The notes: generated from the sequence alone by a model not told the origin. A stretch of 13,848 nucleotides of DNA from Dunaliella salina (GCA_002284615.2 MU069779.1:154155-168002), one strand, 5' to 3'. Positions 1-7,146 are shown, counted from the stretch's first letter. Made by a program: numbers and translations.

Positions 1-7
1 CACACAC

Positions 8-62
<55 letters not shown>

Positions 63-85
63 CACACACACACACACACACACAC
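1..85. repeat. (CA)n microsatellite, intronic
   Basis: Nearly uninterrupted CA dinucleotides from the window edge, with two extra-A interruptions near positions 9 and 61. The true length is unknown because the tract runs off the window. It lies about 60 bases upstream of a splice acceptor (AG at 146-147), in sense orientation, so it most likely belongs to the intron before the first visible exon. Confidence 0.95.
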
Positions 86-147
86 GCGTATACATACATG
101 TTTTACCTTTACAGGCATTGAGGTCATTTGCGTTTTTGTGCTTGCAG

Positions 148-219
148 GATGCTCTCATGGCACGCACAGCAGAGCTGGAGCGATGCCTCCTTGCAGATGC
201 ATATGCTGTGGCGTCCCAG
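148..219 (+). CDS. internal exon of unidentified gene (plus strand)
   Basis: A 72-base exon is inferred from an acceptor (TTGTGCTTGCAG just before 148) and a donor (CAG|GTGTGT at 219/220). In frame 0 it reads 24 residues starting DALMARTAELERCLL, an alanine/leucine-rich helix-like stretch with a possible coiled-coil character. All three frames are open in this short piece, so the frame rests on its phase-0 join to the terminal exon at 574, which is also phase 0. An alternative acceptor (TTTACAG, AG at about 113-114) lies upstream. I do not recognise the protein and no domain can be assigned from 24 residues. The exon/intron call is inference from splice signals and the adjacent coding exon. 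Confidence 0.5.
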
Positions 220-496
220 GTGTGTTGAGATTCCCGTTGTTCTAAGCAAAAGAAGCATGTGACCTGAGGCGCCCCGGTCTATGCATTGCAGAAGGTCTAT
301 GCTATGCCACAGAAGCATGTCACCTGAGGCGCCTCAGTCTGTAATTCAACTGCCTGCTTCTCCTGACCTACTCATCGCCTGTTTTCTTGAGCCTCCTGGT
401 GACTGTGCAATGCTGTGCGCAATCCCTTGCGCTCTCAAGGAGAGAGAGCGGGACCTGAGTGGGCTTAGGCATTGACCCCAAAGGACCATATCACAC

Positions 497-567
<71 letters not shown>

Positions 568-573
568 TCACAG
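220..573 (+). other. intron with 30-base duplication and (CA)n tract
   Basis: Donor GTGTGT at 220 and acceptor TTTCACAG ending at 573 delimit a 354-base intron. It contains a 30-base imperfect direct repeat (251-280 and 311-340, 27 of 30 bases identical, exactly 60 bases apart) and a long CA tract ending 8 bases before the exon. Apparent open frames of His/Thr or Val/Cys across the CA tract are repeat artefacts. Confidence 0.5.
492..565. repeat. (CA)n microsatellite next to a 3' splice site
   Basis: About 37 CA units with one extra A near 498. It sits directly before the pyrimidine/AG acceptor at 566-573, so CA repeats occupy the place where a polypyrimidine tract is normally expected. Confidence 0.97.
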
Positions 574-948
574 GCTTCAACAACCGCACAGCATGCAGCC
601 TTCGCAGCCCAGCAGCAAGACAGCAGGCTGTCAGGCATGCCTGCCCCACGCCAGACGCTCAGCCTGCTACAGCAGCAGCAGCAGCCACTGCAGCGCCTGC
701 AAGGGCCCACTAGCAGAAGCACAGCCTTCCGCCCCCCCATACTGTCCAACTCAACCACCACCGCCCTTCCTTCAGCATCACAGGCGATGGCTCCCTCACC
801 AGCTGTGCGGCCGTCAATGCTCCCTGCTGCGGCCAGCTTTGTGCAAACCCCCCATGGTGCTACTATGCCTTATCCAAGCATGTATGCGGGGGAAACAGCG
901 TTGGTCGGGTCAGGCCAGCTCCCATCTATGATTGATGGTCAGATCTAG
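574..948 (+). CDS. terminal exon, Gln/Ala/Pro-rich protein of unknown function
   Basis: The exon begins right after the acceptor TTTCACAG and encodes 124 residues before TAG at 946-948. The product is low complexity: an Ala/Gln-rich start (AAFAAQQQ), a run of five glutamines encoded by pure CAG, then Ser/Pro/Ala-rich sequence and a C-terminus LPSMIDGQI. No domain, signal peptide or membrane segment is visible. Such disordered tails are common on regulatory and scaffold proteins of green algae, but that is too general to name a function. The reading frame is also open upstream through the CA tract (His/Thr repeats), which I read as intron. The base composition is GC-richer than the flanks, as expected for coding sequence. 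It is the last visible exon, since T-rich non-coding sequence follows. The N-terminal part of the gene lies outside the window. Confidence 0.6.
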   Translation, partial: ASTTAQHAAFAAQQQDSRLSGMPAPRQTLSLLQQQQQPLQRLQGPTSRSTAFRPPILSNSTTTALPSASQAMAPSPAVRPSMLPAAASFVQTPHGATMPYPSMYAGETALVGSGQLPSMIDGQI

Positions 949-1354
949 GCCTACCTCTTTGCTCAACCTACCCTATTTCAGCCTTACCCTCCTGACCTTA
1001 ATTTTAGTCAGTTGTGAGTGTGCAACGAGTGCTACTATAACTCAGATTGCAAGCCATCATGTTTGCAATGCATGTGGTGATTTGATGCGGTATAACAAGT
1101 TTTGCTGTGGCTGTGATTGATGCTCGGTCAATCCTTGACTTTATGGTCTGGTGTGCCCATGCTGATTTTGGTAAGTGGGACAGGTCCTGTCTCACTCTTG
1201 CAAGGCAGTTGTCATTGACAAGGTAACAGAAATTTGGTCGCAATGCTCTGACTTGCTGTGATTATGGTTTGGCTTACTTGCATCGACTGACGTTCTGACT
1301 TGATGCATAGTTGACTTGTTCAGACTCGCCTGTCTGTCCCAGAAGTACTTTTGC

Positions 1355-1359
1355 TGTAA
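1355..1359 (+). promoter_or_regulatory. candidate poly(A) signal TGTAA
   Basis: An exact TGTAA in T/G-rich context about 405 bases downstream of the TAG at 948, a spacing ordinary for algal 3' UTRs. A 5-base motif is weak on its own. Confidence 0.3.
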
Positions 1360-2456
1360 TGTGCTGCAACTAACCTGTTGGCCTGGGGGTCATTGTGCTG
1401 TGTCTTGCTGCGAATTGCCTCTTAGCATTGGGTCCAATCCTCTGCCCTGGTTTGTAGTGACTCGCCTGCTGGCCTTGTAGGCCATTGTGGCCGTTGAGGC
1501 ACAAGTTTGCTGGATGCATGACATGAACAGCTTTTGCAACGCAGAAGGACGTGCGCCGAAGTGTGGTGCCGATTTGTGCGCATCTGAAAAGATTGTTTGC
1601 ATGCAAGTATCACCCTGCTGCTGGCATCCTCGATCATGATCATGCCACTGATCTTGCTGACCAACAGATCAAGCCAACCACTCCACAGTGACGTGATTCA
1701 TGCCAACCACTGGAAAGATCATGCCAACCACTCCTCAGACACACTGCAGCCCTCTTTGGTGGGCAGGTTTCTCATGCCCATCTGTCCATTTCCCGACAGT
1801 CAAAGATTTTTGATGGTGCTGCAAGCATTACCTGACCTAATACACCTGGTCATATGGACCCCTTGCTTGCTCAAGAGCTGTACAATGTTCGCCGTGTGAC
1901 CTTGATTGAAATGTCGTTTGTATTTGTTGGTTCTTAATGTTGATAATATGCTGGTTTCTCCCTCCAAGAAAAGGGCTCAAAAGCATGCTCAGTTTGTTCG
2001 CTGGATATAATGAGCTCAGAGCATATGCACATGCATACAGGCATGTAAGGATTTAGACTTTTTCACGCTTGAACGCCATGGTTGATTGTTGAAATGGCTT
2101 GTGAGCTTGCACTGCTGGTGTCGCACCAACAGCTGCCCTTCCTTCCCTCACTATCTTCAATTGTTTGCAAATTATTGCTGAATGAAAGATAACATGTCTG
2201 TGTTAAACCTGTGCCCACTATTATTTTGCTGGGCACCCTCTGTATTGCTTTATCGTGATGTCATATCGACCTGCTTTGTTTGGACACCACATTTTGATGG
2301 CTTGGGTCTGAGAGACCTCGGCACAGCCATGTTTGAGAGCCAAGTGCTTCCAGCAACCGTGTTGGAAGGGATTGCTTCTATTTGAGCCGTTGTGTCTCCC
2401 TCCAGCCAACACAGGATCCTTAACTGATGCTGGGAGAATTTTTCCCAGCCTCCATA

Positions 2457-2495
2457 TTTTCTTTTCTTCTTTTTCTCCTTCTTCTTTTTCTTCCT
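2457..2495 (+). repeat. 39-base pure pyrimidine tract
   Basis: Uninterrupted C/T run made of short T blocks separated by C. On the minus strand it reads as a Lys/Glu-rich open frame, which is an artefact. No gene could be attached to it. Confidence 0.8.
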
Positions 2496-2733
2496 GGCTT
2501 GCAATAATGCAATGCATTGCTGGAGTTCGAGCTCAGGTTTTCAGAATTTTAGTAGAATTTTTTCCCTTTCCGTGCTCACAAACAGCTGTTGTCACGTTAA
2601 ATCGTGGTTATTGCTGAACCATGGTCAGTTGCTTATTCTGTTACCTTCTTTATTCTTAGACTGAGTGACAACTTGAAAATTGTTGACTTGTGTGTATACC
2701 TTGAGGTCCGGATTTAACATTGACTATCCAAAA

Positions 2734-2895
2734 GAAAAGAAAAGAAAAAGTCTACGCAAGCCAGAGGCCGTGCGCATTAAGGGAAGGTCCACTAGCTAAC
2801 AAGCTAGCAAGGTAGCAGTGGCCTCACCAGAAGGCCCTCAAAACCTACACTGGACACAGCTAGCCTAGGAGAGATTCAGAAACAGATCTAGGCTA
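2734..2895 (-). mobile_element. SINE-like dispersed repeat, copy A (long form)
   Basis: The best full-length copy of a family found at least six times here. On the minus strand the order is: a leader (shared only with copy B, including CTCCTAGGCTAGCTGTGTC), a core with GGCCTTCTGGTGAGGCC and a TTAATGCGCACGGCCTCTGG segment, then AGACTTTTTCTTTTCTTTT. It is flanked by imperfect 13-base direct repeats (2721-2733 and 2896-2908, 11 of 13 identical), which I read as a target-site duplication. It has no coding capacity. The short length, duplication size and pyrimidine-rich 3' tail fit a SINE, but I found no clear tRNA-type A/B boxes, so a MITE-like origin is not excluded. Confidence 0.6.
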
Positions 2896-2942
2896 CGACT
2901 ATTCAAAACTGTGGAAACCGAGCAGTTATCAGAGTAGTCATT

Positions 2943-2958
2943 CCATGTCCTGGGTAGG
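2943..2958. repeat. target-site duplication of LINE-A, 3' side
   Basis: CCATGTCCTGGGTAGG here is identical to 6052-6067. The two copies bracket the minus-strand LINE exactly where its recognisable sequence starts and ends. Confidence 0.75.
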
Positions 2959-3021
2959 TTTAGGTTTACAAGGTTTACAAGGGAACATAACCTTCAGCCA
3001 GAAAGTTTGGCTGCTCGGTGT

Positions 3022-3041
3022 GGTTAGGTTAGGTTAGGTTA
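3022..3041 (+). repeat. (GGTTA)4 telomere-like tract
   Basis: Four perfect GGTTA units, equivalent to TTAGG repeats, near the 3' end of LINE-A. They are bracketed by 15-base direct repeats GCTGCTCGGTGTGGT (3010-3024 and 3046-3060). A related looser series (GTAGGTTTAGGTTTACAAGG) lies at 2954-2973. The tract is too short to be an internal telomere array in itself. Confidence 0.85.
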
Positions 3042-3848
3042 CAATGCTGCTCGGTGTGGTGAAAGAAATCCATAAGCTCAGAGATGAAGCGATAAGTCTG
3101 AGTATCTTGGTTTTGAAAGAAACGAGCTACATCCAGAGAGCAAGCATCAGAAAAATCCTGTATCATCTGCCACTACTCTGTGAGCAGGAAAGGCACTAAA
3201 AATATGTGCATACTTTCTTCTAAGACAACACAGGAAGTTGCAAGGGCAGAGAAAGATGACGTGCTTTTCATCCTGCCATTGTTCTGAAACACATAAATCA
3301 CATTGAGGTGCATGTCCATGCCAATGAGAAGTTTCAACTCGGAGCTTATGGGCGTGCAGTCGGAAGCAAGCAATGTTCCTCTGCATACGCCTACCCAAAT
3401 CCAAATGCAGATACCTAGGAGTATGGAGTGGTTTACCAAAAGCAGAATTATGCCGGAAGGGAAGCGATACCCAGTTATGGTACTTGGCTAACTTGTTTAA
3501 ATGAGCACCATGTTCAGCATGATCCTCAGTTGGCCACACGCTCCTATGCCTTTTCCGTAAATCAACCACAAAATCATTTACCCTAATGGGCTGGCCTGAA
3601 TACACGCAATGTGTGAAGTAGTTGCGCCTATCCAATCCCTGAAAAGCAGACATAAACTCTGATGTCCAGCACTTTTTAGAGTTATTACTCATGTCAATAT
3701 CCGCTCCAAGTACCCTGCGTAAAGTAGTGCTGTTGCAGGCAAGTGAGGCGTTATAAAATCTGAGCAGCTCGAAACCAATAAAATTGTAATGGTTCAAACC
3801 CACATTCACGCAGCACAGGCCAATTTGACGTAGTTTTTTCCACTCCAA
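3038..3848 (-). pseudogene. LINE-A ORF2 C-terminal region (thumb/zinc motif), degraded
   Basis: An open stretch of 233 codons (3848 to 3147) corresponds to the region after the RT palm: FYNASLACNSTTLRRVL, then CWTSEFMSAFQGL, then a zinc motif CDLC...H...C at residues 183, 186, 196 and 201 (C-X2-C-X9-H-X4-C). A shift into another frame near 3160 continues the homologous reading (DVARFFQNQDTQTYRFISE) down to a stop inside the CCTAA repeats at about 3038. The start given by the first ATG is not a real start; the frame is simply the part between stops. The same block, with the same zinc spacing, recurs on the plus strand at 9435-10124. In LINEs this zinc motif helps bind RNA/DNA during target-primed reverse transcription. 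Confidence 0.75.
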
Positions 3849-4142
3849 GAATTCGCTTCAGTAAACACAGGTGCACAGTCTACAACGGGCAGGTCATCTC
3901 ATCTCCTGGTCTCATAAACCTGGTACCCCAAATTTGACTAGCATACATGCTAGCAGGGAGAGCATATGTCTTAGTCAAAGCATGGTATGAGGCCTATCTG
4001 CTAGCTTATATTCATCTGCAACGTGCCTAATACGACGACATCCGGCCAAGAAAGGTGCACACATATGCTCAGAAGAGGCAAGGGGGTTAAACTGTTTCGT
4101 AAACAGCATACCCAAATATTTGAATGACTCAGCACGCACGAG
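3849..4142 (-). pseudogene. LINE-A RT downstream part, with multiple stops
   Basis: Directly following the YADD segment on the minus strand, after one TAG, the reading resumes in the same frame with ESFKYLGMLFTKQFNPLASS, the conserved FKYLG motif of LINE reverse transcriptases. It continues with LADRPHTML and ACMLVKFGVPGL. At least four further in-frame stops occur before the longer open stretch at 3848. It connects the RT core to the C-terminal domain and shows that these are one broken ORF rather than separate genes. Confidence 0.7.
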
Positions 4143-4475
4143 CTACTCGCCACCTAGGTTGAACATAGGAACATTATTTCCTTTTGAATTGAAGGACACA
4201 ACCTCAGACTTTGACACGTTCATAATTAAACCTTTCCTTTGCGCATACCCATGTAACCTATCCAACATGCGCTGAAGCTCTGTGGGATGATTAGCAGTGA
4301 GGCAGAGGTCATCCGCATACAACATATGAGTTACATGAAAATCTTCAGCACCAGTAACTGCACCGCTAACATTCCCTGCCAGGCAGTCAAGATCATTAAT
4401 ATATAAGGAAAATAGCAGAGGTATTGTATCGTAAGCCTGCTTGAAATCAATGAAGGCTGCATACAACCTCGGGGA
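4143..4475 (-). pseudogene. LINE-A reverse transcriptase core, internally deleted
   Basis: The reading starts SPRLYAAFIDFKQAYDTIP, which is RT motif A with its catalytic Asp in FID. It jumps directly to LLFSLYINDLD, which normally lies after the GVKQGCPLSP-type motif B. The active-site box YADD is at 4319-4308 (MLYADDLCLTANHP), followed by LDRLHGYAQRKGL and SKSEVVSFNS. A normal LINE palm has roughly 55-60 residues between motif A and LLFSLY, so a block including motif B is missing. The deletion is in frame. The enzyme would be inactive. Family recognition is firm because of YADD, the AFIDFKQAYD block and the downstream FKYLG motif. Confidence 0.85.
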
Positions 4476-4535
4476 GCAATGACGTCGGAAAGTTTTGGTT
4501 TCTCTGATTTCAGGCCTGATTTGGTCTGAAGAGGT

Positions 4536-5569
4536 TCTGATTCAGAGGGTGCCTCTGATTGGCCTCTGAATCAGAGAGAAGGTGGTCTGATTCAGAGGCT
4601 GCCGTTATATAGCATCACGAAGAGCCTCTGATGATGGTCTGATTCAGAATCAAGCTGGTCTGATTCAGACTTACGTTGATTTGGCCCCATCTGCCTATTC
4701 ACACAATGTCTGAACTGCCTCTGAATCAGTGTTCAACTTCTCAGAGTCAGACAAATTCATCAAAGTTCCCATCTGCCTTGTGATGGACCCTCTAAAGGCG
4801 CCCTGAATCAGAGTAAGTCTGAACTGGACACCTTTCTAATCATGAAAAAAGAAGGAAAAAGTTCTGGAGGGGGTCTGGATGAGAGCTGAGCAGACCAGAA
4901 AGGCTTTGAAGAGGGTCTGAATCAGAGACATTGTGCGACTGAACAGTCAAAGATGGCCAAGGATCAGAGGGTCTGAATCAGAGGAAAAAGGGTCTGATTG
5001 GGATCTGGCTAGTAGTCTGAATCAGACACCTGTCTTGGTGGGAATCAGAAGAAAAGGGCTCTGAACAGGGTCTGAATCAGATACATTCAGTGACCCAGAA
5101 GTCCGGGATGGCCAGGGATCAAAAGGTCTGAATCAGAGCAAAAGGAGTCTGAACAGGGTCTGCTTATTAGTCTGAATCAGACACCTGCCTTGGATGGAAT
5201 CAGACGGAAAGGGCTCTGAACAGGGTCTGAATCAGATACATTCAGTGACCCAGCAGTTTGGGATGGCCAGGGATCAAAAGGTCTGAATCAGAGCAAAAGG
5301 GGTCTGGACAGGGTCTAAGTATTAGTCTGAATCAGACACCTGCCTTGGGTGGAATCAGACGAAAATGGCTCTGAAGAGGTCTGGATCAGAGTAACAGTTG
5401 TCTGATTCAAACTTTGCCCCAACTGCCTTCTCACACAATGTCTGAATTGCCTGTGAATCAGAGTCCATTTTCTCAGAATCATTCCAATTCATCTTAATTC
5501 CCATAAAAAGTTCGGATGAAGAACACCCATCTGCTTTACAAGTACCTTCTGAAGTGGCTCTGATTCAGA
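4536..5569. repeat. TCTGAWTCAGA palindrome cluster
   Basis: Exact sites start at 4536, 4565, 4586, 4638, 4659, 4916, 4972, 5016, 5071, 5127, 5171, 5226, 5282, 5326 and 5559, with another outside this span at 5860. Several near matches occur too (for example near 4718, 5380 and 5400). The motif is an 11-base palindrome around a central A/T. The left cluster mostly has T at the centre and the tandem units have A. Such density cannot be chance. Confidence 0.95.
4901..5390. repeat. 155-base tandem repeat, three units plus a partial
   Basis: Units start at 4901, 5056, 5211 and 5366 (partial), exactly 155 bases apart. Each full unit carries three TCTGAATCAGA sites at offsets 15, 71 and 115, giving constant spacings of 56, 44 and 55. 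Units two and three are nearly identical and the first is more diverged. An outer pair of related segments around ACACAATGTCTGAA (4701 and 5433) brackets the array. Confidence 0.9.
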
Positions 5570-5589
5570 GGGTGCTAAGTCTGTGATGC

Positions 5590-5855
5590 AAAAGGTGGTT
5601 TGTTTTTGCACCTGCCACTGTTTATGGTGGGGAAACATGTTGCAAGGCCTTTTGCAGACAGTGCGGCTTGTCCTGCGCATGCACAGCCTATGAAGGAGCT
5701 CATTATGTACAGATAGATGTATATGTATTTTCAATTATGCATTGTATGCAACAAATTCGTGGTAGAGGGGTAGTGCCGTGCATAGAAGCGTGCAGTCCGA
5801 GGTTTTAACCTCACCTAGAACTTTTTCTCATACACTCCATTGGGGGGGTCTGATG
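5590..5855. other. non-repetitive part of the insertion
   Basis: Unique, T/G-rich sequence between the palindrome at 5559 and the last one at 5860. No ORF, RNA gene or repeat match within the window was recognised. Confidence 0.4.
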
Positions 5856-5869
5856 AGGGTCTGAATCAG

Positions 5870-6051
5870 AGGGCGCTTAATCTGTGCCGCATGCTGCAGA
5901 TGACGCAAAATGAATATTGGCTGCAGGGTGTTTCGGCCTGGAAAAAAACATATTGTGTATCTGGAATTTTATTGTTCTCTCTGCACCACCTTGTAACAAC
6001 ATCTCGAAGCATATTTGCATAGATCCTGTACATGATGTCGCTCACAGCAAG
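5870..6051 (-). pseudogene. LINE-A reverse transcriptase, N-terminal fragment
   Basis: Minus-strand reading: AVSDIMYRIYANMLRDVV, then WCRENNKIPDTQ (IPDTQ at 5967-5953), then after a frameshift in a run of T, PGRNTLQPIFILRHLQHAAQ. These are the fingers-region motifs that normally precede the YAAFIDFKQAYD block found at 4475-4427. The two pieces therefore belong to one RT separated by the palindrome-rich insertion. The 5' end coincides with the target-site duplication at 6052-6067, so upstream ORF sequence was never present at this locus. Confidence 0.8.
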
Positions 6052-6067
6052 CCATGTCCTGGGTAGG
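6052..6067. repeat. target-site duplication of LINE-A, 5' side
   Basis: Sixteen bases identical to 2943-2958, abutting the first recognisable LINE codons on the minus strand. The size is typical of target-primed insertions. Confidence 0.75.
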
Positions 6068-6220
6068 ACATAGGAAGCAAGCCTGGCAACCAAGTACCAG
6101 AATGAGTGCTGTGCTGAATCATGCTGGAGTGCAGCAGGGAACAGCAAATCCAGAATCCCAGCAACCCTGTACGCTCGCACCTCATTCCAACAGCTCGTGT
6201 GAAATGTCCATTATTCCCTG

Positions 6221-6276
6221 GGAAAAGGGAAAAAAAGCCTGCACAAACCAGAGGCAGTGTGCATGAGGAAAAGATT
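6221..6276 (-). repeat. SINE-like dispersed repeat, copy F (partial)
   Basis: The plus-strand A-rich start, then ACCAGAGGCAGTGTGCAT, matches the tail half of the family seen at 2734-2895 and 13515-13602. The other half is missing. Confidence 0.55.
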
Positions 6277-6588
6277 CTCTGACTCTCGAGCACAAAATGC
6301 TGGCATGCGCCGCTCCCATGCTTTCCCAATTCAGTATCTCACCAACCTGAATGACAAACTGGAAGGACACATGCACATAATGCACAAGCTTGGCTCTGCT
6401 GATACTTCTGGCTACCGTAGCCAGGTGACCACTCCAACAGATGGCAGAAGCTCGACTCTGCCTTGCCATCTGCTTCCCAAACCAACACAGTCTCTCCCCG
6501 CTCACAAAAATATCAACTTGCTATCAAGGAGATCAGCAACTCATGTGGAAACATCCTGGGATTACCCTTAAACAGCAGATTAATGTAG

Positions 6589-6725
6589 AAAGTACCGAAC
6601 AGATATACAAAAAATGCCTTCAATTTCAACTTTTCTTCCAATCCTGGAAGATGCCCGCTATGTGGTGATGAGGACAATATTGATCACACACTCCTCAGGT
6701 GTACAAGTACACACAAGTCCACAAC
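6589..6725 (+). pseudogene. LINE-B zinc-motif segment
   Basis: The frame starting at 6589 encodes NPGRCPLCGDEDNIDHTLLR followed by C. The zinc ligands Cys 6652, Cys 6661, His 6685 and Cys 6700 are spaced C-X2-C-X7-H-X4-C, the form seen C-terminal to RT in LINEs. Just upstream, the related WKHPGITL block lies in a different frame, so a frameshift separates them. The 47-base tandem duplication that follows puts the true continuation (THKSTNERD-like) into another frame. Confidence 0.75.
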
Positions 6726-6772
6726 ATTGATCACACACTCCTCAGGTGTACAAGTCTACACAAGTCCACCAA
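6679..6772 (+). repeat. 47-base tandem duplication in LINE-B
   Basis: Units 6679-6725 and 6726-6772 share ATTGATCACACACTCCTCAG and the following bases almost perfectly. Because 47 is not a multiple of three, the duplication also shifts the reading frame. Confidence 0.9.
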
Positions 6773-6881
6773 TGAGCGGGATACACACCAACAGACATCA
6801 TCCAGGCCTTAGGGTTTACAATGATTTACAAGGGGGGTGGCCTACAGCCCAAGACACTGGCTGATCGGCTGCAGGTAAAAC

Positions 6882-6934
6882 ATGCAGGCCTCAGTCTTTA
6901 TGTAAGAAAAATGCAGGCCTCAGTCTTTATGTAA
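6882..6934 (+). repeat. 24-base direct repeat, 29-base period
   Basis: ATGCAGGCCTCAGTCTTTAT plus GTAA occurs at 6882-6905 and 6911-6934 without mismatch. TGGATGGCTGCAATAA is also repeated at 6977-6992 and 7071-7086, so this part of LINE-B has expanded by local duplication. Confidence 0.9.
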
Positions 6935-7146
6935 AAGCCCTCAGTAAAGGCTGGTTTGGCTCATCTTTTTTTGGCATGGATGGCTGCAATAAAGATTTTT
7001 ACAGATTTACAGGTTTAAAGAGAATTGACTGGCAGCCACACTGTTGGGCTGATAGGCTTTGTGCTGGCACTGGATGGCTGCAATAATGGCAGACTCCAAG
7101 AACAGGGCATGCAAGATCCTGAAAATGTGACACGTAGCATTCCTGA

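Larger units (their letters stand above)
949..2720 (+). other. probable 3' UTR then gene-free spacer
   Basis: T/G-rich sequence with frequent stops in all frames. TGTAA, the usual chlorophyte poly(A) signal, occurs at 1355-1359 (about 405 bases after the stop) and 2044-2048; the first is the better candidate for the end of the upstream transcript. A motif close to GATCATGCCAACCACT recurs three times between 1667 and 1730. I see no convincing coding exon on either strand here; the open frames are short and low complexity. Confidence 0.4.
4476..5870. mobile_element. palindrome-rich insertion splitting the LINE-A RT
   Basis: On the minus strand RT coding stops after HLQHAAQIKRP (codon ending at 5870) and resumes with SPRLYAAFID (from 4475). 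RTs of this type have only a few residues between these blocks, so about 1.4 kb is inserted. The insert contains 16 exact TCTGAWTCAGA sites, a 155-base tandem repeat and a unique stretch (about 5590-5855), and no coding region. I could not identify terminal inverted repeats or an unambiguous target-site duplication, since the frequent palindrome obscures both. It could be a non-autonomous transposon with subterminal repeats, or a satellite block moved here by another route. Confidence 0.6.
2959..6051 (-). mobile_element. LINE-A: 5'-truncated non-LTR retrotransposon with nested insertion
   Basis: Read 6051 to 2959 on the minus strand, the element starts inside the reverse transcriptase (AVSDIMYRIYANMLR) and continues to PGRNTLQPIFILRHLQHAAQ. 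It is then interrupted by a palindrome-rich insertion (about 4476-5870), resumes at SPRLYAAFIDFKQAYD, and passes the catalytic YADD box, the FKYLG motif and a C-terminal zinc motif. It ends in TGTAAACC-type repeats next to the target-site duplication. Perfect 16-base duplications at both ends mark it as a single target-primed insertion, 5'-truncated as most LINE copies are. Stops, frameshifts and an in-frame deletion of RT sequence make it dead. The protein resembles LINEs I know from chlamydomonadalean algae; clade assignment would need a tree. Confidence 0.8.

Noticed and set aside
346..761. Open frames of His/Thr or Val/Cys repeats across the CA tract
   Set aside because: They are direct products of the dinucleotide repeat and are interrupted by strong splice signals.
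2221..2517. Minus-strand frames with a Lys/Glu-rich start
   Set aside because: The composition comes from the 39-base pyrimidine tract; there are no domain, splice or conservation cues.
4476..5870. CRISPR-like array (regular repeats and spacers)
   Set aside because: Repeats are 11-base palindromes within tandem 155-base units, spacers are not unique, and the context is eukaryotic retrotransposon DNA.
4476..5870. A short target-site duplication (CTC) or terminal inverted repeats for the insertion
   Set aside because: A 3-base match is expected by chance, and inverted matches are trivial when the element is full of palindromes.
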